Positions 1-5,055 of a DNA stretch of 9,975 nt are shown here, piece after piece. This DNA is from JASFTV01 sp050050615 (GTDB lineage Bacteria; Desulfobacterota; DSM-4660; Desulfatiglandales; HGW-15). Position 1 is the stretch's first letter, and each line of letters opens with the position of its first letter. The stretch is taken from NCBI GenBank assembly GCA_050050615.1, contig JASFTV010000111.1, forward strand, positions 1-9,975, read 5' to 3'. A program made the translations under genes and the position numbers. A model generated the notes under the pieces. The model did no database searches. It was not told where the DNA came from and saw nothing but the letters and a program-made list of their open reading frames with translations.

Positions 1-1
1 T

Positions 2-112
2 CTCGACGCCTTGGTTCACATGGAGGAAACTTTTTACAAGGGTCGATTGACCGATAAACACGGCTTTGAGGTGATCACCCCTAGAGATCCCTCGGCTGAG
101 GCCGCGGAATAA
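2..112 (+). CDS. 3' end of a gene, racemase-like C-terminal fragment
   Basis: This open frame enters from the window edge and ends at TAA 110-112, giving 36 codons. The visible stretch has the order Met-Glu-Glu, Phe-Tyr-Lys-Gly-Arg-Leu, then His-Gly-x-Glu-Val-Ile-x-Pro. From memory, this is the pattern in the second half of aspartate/glutamate racemases (MEExFYxGRL..HGIEVxxP). Those proteins normally continue for about 80 more residues, including a Gly-Cys-Thr-Glu active-site motif. Here the frame stops about ten residues after the Pro, so the product is either a truncated racemase or an unrelated protein. The first ten codons do not fit the family in this frame, but frame 3 reads Trp-Phe-Thr just before the Met-Glu-Glu. 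That hints at a single-base deletion near base 20. The identification is tentative because the upstream part is missing. Confidence 0.4.
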   Translation, partial: LDALVHMEETFYKGRLTDKHGFEVITPRDPSAEAAE

Positions 113-123
113 CACCGTGACAC

Positions 124-147
124 AGCCTACTCGGGAGGTGGGTTTTT
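124..147 (+). terminator. Candidate rho-independent terminator of the leftmost gene
   Basis: CCTAC (126-130) pairs with GTGGG (138-142) around a 7-base loop. The stem can be extended by an A-T and a G-U pair at its base, and a run of five T follows (143-147). It lies 11 bases after the stop codon of the + strand gene. The last T residues are also part of the stop codon of the convergent kinase gene, so the two genes end back to back with almost no spacer. The stem is short and contains a wobble pair, so its strength is uncertain. Confidence 0.5.
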
Positions 148-1201
148 AAGCCATATCCGGCAAAGTCTTCACAAGGTCAGCAAGGGGTGATAACTTTCGG
201 TCATTAAGCGTATCAATGAGGCCGGTAAGAGATTCGAGGGCCGAAGGTATATAGGCTTCAAAATATGCTTTTCGCCGCACTTTGGACAGAAAGGCAAACG
301 CGCCAAGGATTTGAAGGTTTCTCTGGATAGCCAGATAAGGGAAATATCTTTGAAAGGATTCAATCCATGAAGGCTCGTAATCCATGACCATTTGCAAATA
401 GGCTTGGTAGATACGATCCCTTTCCCAGGCAGACAGGTTTGTATAGGGATCAATGATAAGAGCGGCAAGATCATAGCCGAGCGGCCCGAGGCGACCGCCC
501 TGCCAGTCAAGGATCCCTATCCTGTCACCGGATATCATAATGTTTCTTGATTGGAAGTCCCGGTGGAGAAAAAAATGGCCTTCTGGCCTCGCTGCCATTT
601 CAGCCAAACGACTAAAGGAATTTTCCAGCTCAGGCCAATCCCGTTTGAGGCCCAGGTAGTTGTGGAGGAAGGCGTCTGTGAAATAGTCCGACTCATAATG
701 ACGCATCACCATGTAGTCATATGTCTCGGTTTGACAGGTCCAGGCTGTGTCAAAGCCCTTTGATCCATCGATTTGAAGTCGAAACAGGATTTCCACGATC
801 TTCTCATAGAGACCCATACGGTCCTTTTCAAGAGAAGCCACATCCTGGAGACTGGTATCACCCATATCCTCGATGATAAACCAGCCCCTTCCTAGGTCAA
901 AACGGTATATCTCAGGCAGGGGCAAACCCTTTTCAAAAAGATGCTTCCCAATCATGAGATAGGCGAGATTTTCACGCCTCGAGAACTCGTCAGCTGGTGC
1001 ATTCTCCATCGCAATCCAGGTCGTGCCGGACCTGGCCGCGGTCACACGCCAAAAACGCCTCTTTGAACCGTCTCCGGGGATGCGGCGAGCTGTGCACTCC
1101 TCGCTGGGCAGACCGATTTCTGCAAAATGGGCGCCAATGAATTCTCTGATCTCTGCCCCAAGAGCGTTGGCATGATGATTATGAAGGCTTTTCTTTTCCA
1201 C
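146..1201 (-). CDS. APH-fold phosphotransferase, AmgK-like sugar kinase
   Basis: This 351-residue cytoplasmic protein belongs to the aminoglycoside phosphotransferase/choline kinase fold (Pfam APH). Visible motifs are a Gly-Asp-Gly-Ser-x-Arg-Arg-Phe-Trp-Arg nucleotide-loop segment at about residues 43-52, the catalytic loop HRDFQSRN at 213-220 (Asp215 as base, Asn220 as Mg ligand), and ILDWQ with metal-binding Asp232. A Gly-Pro-Leu-Gly-Tyr-Asp-Leu-Ala segment follows. This arrangement and the length fit the AmgK group, which phosphorylates the anomeric position of N-acetylmuramate/N-acetylglucosamine in cell-wall recycling. The substrate is inferred, since other APH-fold kinases share these motifs. 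The usual partner, a MurU-type nucleotidyltransferase, is not in the window. The start is GTG (1199-1201): an in-frame TGA lies directly upstream, and a G-rich Shine-Dalgarno (GGGGGGGAG) sits a few bases before it. It is transcribed divergently from the DUF1786 gene. Confidence 0.85.
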   Translation of the reverse strand: MEKKSLHNHHANALGAEIREFIGAHFAEIGLPSEECTARRIPGDGSKRRFWRVTAARSGTTWIAMENAPADEFSRRENLAYLMIGKHLFEKGLPLPEIYRFDLGRGWFIIEDMGDTSLQDVASLEKDRMGLYEKIVEILFRLQIDGSKGFDTAWTCQTETYDYMVMRHYESDYFTDAFLHNYLGLKRDWPELENSFSRLAEMAARPEGHFFLHRDFQSRNIMISGDRIGILDWQGGRLGPLGYDLAALIIDPYTNLSAWERDRIYQAYLQMVMDYEPSWIESFQRYFPYLAIQRNLQILGAFAFLSKVRRKAYFEAYIPSALESLTGLIDTLNDRKLSPLADLVKTLPDMA

Positions 1202-1210
1202 TCACACTCC

Positions 1211-1320
1211 CCCCCGCATGCCTCGCCTGTCCGCCTCACCCATGACCAAACGCTGATTCCCGGGCACTCGTTTTTTCGTTTTTGAAAACAGATCCCCATG
1301 TCCCTCTAACCAGGTGACGA
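1211..1320. mobile_element. Decayed relative of the 7.7-kb inverted-repeat element
   Basis: Bases 1254-1267 (TGATTCCCGGGCAC) match exactly the reverse complement of 7784-7797 inside the intact element. The similarity continues in the same order: TTTTCG, then a TTTTGAAAA-like core, then AGA(T/G)CCCCA ending near 1299. A TCTAACC at 1305-1311 corresponds to the start of that element's terminal repeat. On the other side, CCTCGCCTGTCCGCC (1221-1235) resembles a segment of the element's interior. About 30 bases between the inner repeat and the terminal repeat are missing, as is the other half of the element. This suggests an old, eroded copy in the spacer just upstream of the AmgK-like gene. The core match is direct observation; the boundaries are approximate. 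Confidence 0.45.
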
Positions 1321-1392
1321 GTGGAAGCTGAATTCAGGGCACCATGCGATATGGGGCAAAAACAGGCGCTCATATAGTACAAAACTTCAAGT

Positions 1393-1420
1393 TTGATTTA
1401 TTTTGGAAACCAGCTATCTT
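1393..1420 (+). promoter_or_regulatory. Weak sigma-70-like promoter candidate for the DUF1786 gene
   Basis: TTGATT (1393-1398) and TATCTT (1415-1420) are separated by 16 bases, each matching four of six consensus positions. They lie in an AT-rich part of the divergent spacer about 195 bases before the DUF1786 start codon, which would leave a long 5' leader. No clear operator or riboswitch was recognised in that leader (about 1430-1590). Confidence 0.22.
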
Positions 1421-1592
1421 TTGTATATGTGAACAAAGTGATAGGATTGTCAAGTCGTTACATTTCGATACGGATGATATGTCTCAGGAATTCGCGTACG
1501 CTCCGTGAGTCATAAAACCATTTACATGCTAAGAGGCATCATAACGACACAACTCCATGTCGAGTATTTGAAGTACCCATTAGTAAATCCCG

Positions 1593-1600
1593 AAGGAGGT
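1593..1600 (+). promoter_or_regulatory. Strong Shine-Dalgarno with long spacing, DUF1786 gene
   Basis: AAGGAGGT is a near-perfect anti-16S match but lies 14 bases upstream of ATG 1615, longer than the usual 5-9. No ATG, GTG or TTG in the same frame lies closer, and the protein's conserved nucleotide-binding motif begins only seven residues after the Met, so ATG 1615 is still the best start. Confidence 0.55.
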
Positions 1601-1614
1601 GGCAGGTTATATCG

Positions 1615-2691
1615 ATGCGTAGATTTCTGATATTGGATATTGGGGCTGGTACGATGGACATCCTTTTCTATGATGCAGCGACCGGTCTGCATTACAAAGC
1701 GGTTGTCAAATCGCCTGTTCTTTCGCTTGCGGAAAAAGCGCAAAGTCTCTCCGGCAACCTTTTGATTACTGGCACAGAGATGGGGGGAGGCGCCATCTCA
1801 AAGGTGCTCATAGAAAGGGCTCGAGAAGCTGAGGTTATCATGTCCGATTCGGCAGCTGCGACAGTGCATCACAATCCCGAGAGGGTTCGCTCCTATGGCA
1901 TCAAGGTTGTGGAGGACACAGAGGCTGAAACCTTACGAGACAACAAAAACTATACCCATTTGACCATTGGTGACATCCAATTATCACGACTAGAACGTAT
2001 CATTGATGGAGTCGGTATTGCCTTTGCATTTGATGTGGTTGGGATATGTGCCCAGGACCACGGGATACCCCCCAAAGGCGTCTCCCATCTCGATTACCGC
2101 CATGATATTTTCAAGGCCAGCTTGGACAGGAGCCCCTATCCGCACGCCCTGCTCTATAGGAACGATGAGGTTCCTGGAACCCTTAACCGCCTTAGGGCCA
2201 TTGTCGAGAGCGCTGAGAAGCTCCCCAGCGACGAAATCTATGTTATGGATAGCGGGATGGCAGCCATACTGGGGGCGTCCATGGATGCTCAGGTGGGGTC
2301 AAAGGTGAGGATCATGATTCTAGATATAGCCACCTCTCACACTGTTGGCGCCGCCATAGAAAAGGGGCAAATTGCGGGATTTTTCGAATACCACACCCAG
2401 GACATCACTCTTGAGAAGATAGAAAAGCTGTTGCCTGATCTCGCTGACGGCAAATTGGTCCATCGAAAGATACTACAAGAGGGTGGGCATGGCGCTTATA
2501 TCCTCAAAGCCTTCGGATTTAAGTCCGCAGAAGTTATCTTGGCCACAGGTCCCAAACGCAGGTTGATACAGAACTCCCGTTTGCCGATTGTTCCCGGAGC
2601 ACCGCTGGGGGACAACATGATGACCGGCACGGTCGGCGTTTTTGAAGCTATACGGCGTCGGAAAGGGCTCAACCCGCTTTCCTACTGGTGA
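1615..2691 (+). CDS. DUF1786 protein with ASKHA-like nucleotide-binding fold
   Basis: This 358-residue protein is recognised as the DUF1786 family, sometimes annotated as pyruvate formate-lyase-activating-enzyme-related. No biochemical role is established that I know of. Near the N-terminus, LDIGAGTMDIL (residues 7-17) is a phosphate-1 loop of the actin/Hsp70/sugar-kinase superfamily. A second Asp-containing strand-turn, ILDIATSHT at about 235-243, fits the phosphate-2 loop, and VILATGPKRRLI near 307-318 and GDNMMTG at 332-338 complete the conserved C-terminal part. There is no Cys cluster for an iron-sulfur centre, so the activating-enzyme name is not supported by the sequence. No signal peptide or membrane segment is present, so it is probably cytoplasmic. 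It stands alone on the + strand, divergent from the AmgK-like kinase, with no partner to suggest a pathway. Family assignment is fairly sure; function is unknown. Confidence 0.82.
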   Translation: MRRFLILDIGAGTMDILFYDAATGLHYKAVVKSPVLSLAEKAQSLSGNLLITGTEMGGGAISKVLIERAREAEVIMSDSAAATVHHNPERVRSYGIKVVEDTEAETLRDNKNYTHLTIGDIQLSRLERIIDGVGIAFAFDVVGICAQDHGIPPKGVSHLDYRHDIFKASLDRSPYPHALLYRNDEVPGTLNRLRAIVESAEKLPSDEIYVMDSGMAAILGASMDAQVGSKVRIMILDIATSHTVGAAIEKGQIAGFFEYHTQDITLEKIEKLLPDLADGKLVHRKILQEGGHGAYILKAFGFKSAEVILATGPKRRLIQNSRLPIVPGAPLGDNMMTGTVGVFEAIRRRKGLNPLSYW

Positions 2692-3004
2692 GTTGGCACC
2701 CACTCTTCTCCTTGGGGCAAATCCACAGACAAAAAAGTATTGTAAAAAACCGGCAGACAATGTAAAAACCTAGCTTGCTTTTAGTTTGAATTCCCTGCTG
2801 CAATGAGCCTATTCGGTTCGTCGCAGATTTCGCTGCGGTGTGCTGCACCCTACTCAATACAACCCCTGAACGAAGTCCCTCAAAGGCGGCGGCCGAAGTG
2901 CGAAGGGCGGATTGGTGAGCAAACGCGGGTGGCTTCCTGGAGAGTCGGGACGGGCAAGCTTTTAAAAATACTAAGAATGCGAAGGTGTTTCAAGGAGGAA
3001 GCAA
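2692..3004 (+). other. Intergenic spacer, no gene seen
   Basis: No convincing coding frame was found here. After the DUF1786 stop there is an A-rich stretch with two copies of a TGTAAAAA-type repeat (about 2740-2767) but no clear hairpin terminator. CGCAG (2822-2826) can pair with CTGCG (2833-2837), and next to it GGTG and CACC form another small hairpin. The 2820-2930 part has a GC-rich texture like an eroded dispersed repeat. The spacer ends with the excellent Shine-Dalgarno AAGGAGG (2992-2998) of the zinc-ribbon gene. No convincing promoter could be picked out. Confidence 0.5.
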
Positions 3005-3235
3005 ATGGAGCTTATTCGGGATTACTTTTTGTGCGATAGCTGCCAAAATAAGGACTTCAAGCCCATTTACAACTTTTCGATTCGCTTTTACAGCGTTAAT
3101 TTCTCCGACGATTTGATTTACGATAGGGTAACCGATGAGATTTACCAGTGTACAAAGTGCAGCAAGACCTTTACGAAGGGTCAAATAGATGAGGCCCTGG
3201 CCGAATTCAAAAGAAAACGGAAAAGAGGGGCTTAG
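3005..3235 (+). CDS. Small zinc-ribbon-like protein, function unknown
   Basis: This is a 76-residue protein. Two Cys-x2-Cys knuckles, at residues 10-13 (CDSC) and 49-52 (CTKC), are 35 residues apart and should form one four-Cys zinc ribbon. The middle is rich in aromatic and polar residues, and the C-terminus is strongly basic (KRKRKRGA), which could contact nucleic acid. AAGGAGG lies six bases upstream of ATG 3005, an ideal ribosome binding site, so this short gene is credible. The family is not recognised by name. It is a single gene on the + strand, convergent with the FHA gene (125-base gap, no clear terminator), and belongs to no visible operon. Metal binding is inferred from the cysteine spacing alone. 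Confidence 0.75.
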   Translation: MELIRDYFLCDSCQNKDFKPIYNFSIRFYSVNFSDDLIYDRVTDEIYQCTKCSKTFTKGQIDEALAEFKRKRKRGA

Positions 3236-3360
3236 CTCCATTTGGCTCACGACATAATTGGCGGCTAGCCTGGGAAACAGAGGGTGGGCATCGGAAGAAT
3301 TCTAAGTATGAGCTGGAGGATATCTTAAAAGGCATATCAGGGGGTCATGCAAAAGGGATC

Positions 3361-4092
3361 TTAAGAGCTCGTAACCTCCTTCTCTTTCTGATAGAATTGA
3401 AACTTGTAAGAACCCAATTCAATCGTATCAAAATCATTGAGCTGCACGCTTTCCTTTACAACCTGTCCGTTAACCTTTAATTTCGTCATACCGCCTGCGT
3501 AGCTAATTGTATAGCCAGACGGCCTTTTACTTATCGTAGCAGCCGTGCCGCCCATCAACACCCCCGATAGCCTAATCTCTGCTGTATCAGCCTTCCCTAT
3601 TTTTGTGAGCTTCTTGGTCAACTCGATCTCTCCCAGACCGGAACGGTCAATAAAGCTGATCACGCCTATCTTTTCCGGGGGTCTTGGGGCAGGAGTAGGG
3701 ATCTTTTGTTTAGCCAAAAGCTCCCTCTGTTTGGCCGTATCAAGCATCATGGTCTTGTCCATACTCATCTTCTTCTCTTTCACTTCTGCCGCAGGCTCCC
3801 CCTTCTCCGTGGCCACGAAAAGCAGCACGTGTTTGCCAATAACAATGTTGTCTCCGTGTGCCAGCTTATGGGAAACCACCTTTTCATCGTTTACAAAGGT
3901 CCCGTTGGTACTTTGGAGGTCCGTCACAATAAACTCCGTTCCAGCCTTATCTATCCTTGCATGATAACCCGACACGGCAAGATTATCGATGACAATCGTA
4001 TTATCCTCATGGCGCCCGATGGTTATACTATCCTTCAGAAAAGGGTATTCTTTGATGACCTGTTTATGGAACATTAAGATCAGCCTAGCCAT
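3361..4092 (-). CDS. Two-FHA-domain phosphothreonine-reader protein
   Basis: This 243-residue cytoplasmic protein is the likely reader of the kinase encoded upstream. FHA domain 1 (about residues 3-94) has all the canonical binding residues: Gly26-Arg27, Ser41-Gly-Tyr-His44, and the DLQSTNGTFVN turn at 58-68. A linker (about 95-140) carries MDKTMMLDTAKQ, a Thr-rich site of the kind phosphorylated by Ser/Thr kinases in FHA partners, followed by a Pro-rich segment. FHA domain 2 (about 141-236) is degenerate: Gly-Lys replaces Gly-Arg and the Ser-x2-His motif is not evident, although an Asn-Gly turn remains at about 208-209. It probably does not bind phosphothreonine and may serve as scaffold. 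The start is ATG 4090-4092, with GGAGGG eight bases upstream and an in-frame TAG two codons before the ATG. It is the last gene of the kinase-phosphatase-FHA set, after a 111-base gap. Confidence 0.88.
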   Translation of the reverse strand: MARLILMFHKQVIKEYPFLKDSITIGRHEDNTIVIDNLAVSGYHARIDKAGTEFIVTDLQSTNGTFVNDEKVVSHKLAHGDNIVIGKHVLLFVATEKGEPAAEVKEKKMSMDKTMMLDTAKQRELLAKQKIPTPAPRPPEKIGVISFIDRSGLGEIELTKKLTKIGKADTAEIRLSGVLMGGTAATISKRPSGYTISYAGGMTKLKVNGQVVKESVQLNDFDTIELGSYKFQFYQKEKEVTSS

Positions 4093-4124
4093 GATCTACG
4101 CCCTCCAACTTTCGGATGTCATTC

Positions 4125-4154
4125 ATATTATTCAAATAATAGGAAAAATAGCAA
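4125..4154 (-). promoter_or_regulatory. Possible internal promoter and AT palindrome before the FHA gene
   Basis: On the minus strand, TTGCTA (4149-4154) and TAATAT (4125-4130) are 18 bases apart, each four of six to consensus. Overlapping the -10 is a perfect palindromic pair, TATTAT and ATAATA, around a 4-base loop (4126-4141). This could be an operator or a weak hairpin. It would allow the FHA gene to be transcribed separately from the kinase and phosphatase. Support is only from sequence. Confidence 0.25.
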
Positions 4155-4203
4155 CATGAAACGGGTTTAGGATCTAGATTTTTTGTCCTCTTTTGGGGAT
4201 CTA

Positions 4204-5046
4204 TTACAAAATTCGAAAAAACTTTCCGACCTTTTTGGTGCGCCCTTTACGCCGTCTTCCCATATCATTCAAAAAGACAGTGACCACCGTCGCATTGTCA
4301 TGGGCACCCCTGCTCAGACTCTTATCTATGAACTTCCGACACAAGGCTCCGGGATCATCTTCCTTTTGAGTCATCTCCAGAATCTCTTCATCTCTGACAA
4401 GGTCCGTCAGCCCGTCAGAGCATAAGATGATTCGGTCATTATTCGAGGGCTCAATCTCAAAAACATCTGCCTCCACGCTTTCAGAAGAGCCCAGGTTTCT
4501 GGTCAAGATATGCTTGAGGGGAGACGTTGCGGCCTCCTCTTCTGTCATGACACCCATCTCAACTTGTTCCGAAACAATCGTATGATCTTTGGACAATCTT
4601 TCAATTCGTCCATCCCTAACCATGTAGATCCGGCTGTCCCCAACGTTTGCTGCGACGATAAGGGTTGGGGTGACAAGCACAATACTGACGGTAGTGCCCA
4701 TCCCGTGATACTGATCGTACTCCACCGCCATTTCATAGATAACTCTGTTGGCTAGCCTAATACTGCTCAGTATGTAGTTCCCTTGTATGCTAAGAGATTC
4801 ATCCGGATAACCAAATAGCTCGTCCTCAGGGGTATCGCTCGCCGACCATTTACGGTAGCTTTTGTTGATCATCTCCACGGCCACTTGACTGGCAACCTCG
4901 CCTGCCAGGTGACCACCCATCCCGTCTGCCACAATATAAAGGCCTAAAGCGTCTTCCACGGAGAATGAATCTTCATTCCCCTCTCTTTGAAGTCCTACGT
5001 CGGATATCCCTGAAGTCTCAACTTGCAAATCCGCTCCAATCCTCAT
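4204..5046 (-). CDS. PP2C-family Ser/Thr protein phosphatase (Stp/PrpC type)
   Basis: This 280-residue metal-dependent phosphatase would reverse phosphorylation by the adjacent kinase. PP2C motifs appear in order: DVGLQREGNEDS at residues 16-27, the metal-binding VADGMGGHLAGE at 39-50 (Asp41), GMGTT at 115-119, NVGDSRIY at 134-141, CSDGLTD at 209-215 (Asp211), and HDNATVV at 249-255 (Asp250). All expected acidic metal ligands are present, so it should be active. There is no membrane segment, and the tail after residue 263 is short and very basic, which might bring it to the membrane or the kinase. An in-frame TAG lies directly before ATG 5044-5046, so the start cannot be further upstream. The ribosome binding site is weak, and the gene begins only nine bases after the kinase stop, which suggests translational coupling. 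Confidence 0.93.
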   Translation of the reverse strand: MRIGADLQVETSGISDVGLQREGNEDSFSVEDALGLYIVADGMGGHLAGEVASQVAVEMINKSYRKWSASDTPEDELFGYPDESLSIQGNYILSSIRLANRVIYEMAVEYDQYHGMGTTVSIVLVTPTLIVAANVGDSRIYMVRDGRIERLSKDHTIVSEQVEMGVMTEEEAATSPLKHILTRNLGSSESVEADVFEIEPSNNDRIILCSDGLTDLVRDEEILEMTQKEDDPGALCRKFIDKSLSRGAHDNATVVTVFLNDMGRRRKGRTKKVGKFFRIL

Positions 5047-5055
5047 CTAATCGAC

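Noticed and set aside
2803..3039. 78-codon plus-strand frame overlapping the start of the zinc-ribbon gene
   Set aside because: It has no ribosome binding site; the overlapping frame at 3005 has an ideal one and a coherent CxxC protein.
3263..3270. GGCTAGCC palindrome between the zinc-ribbon and FHA genes, considered as a terminator
   Set aside because: The stem is only four bases with no loop and no T-run on either strand.
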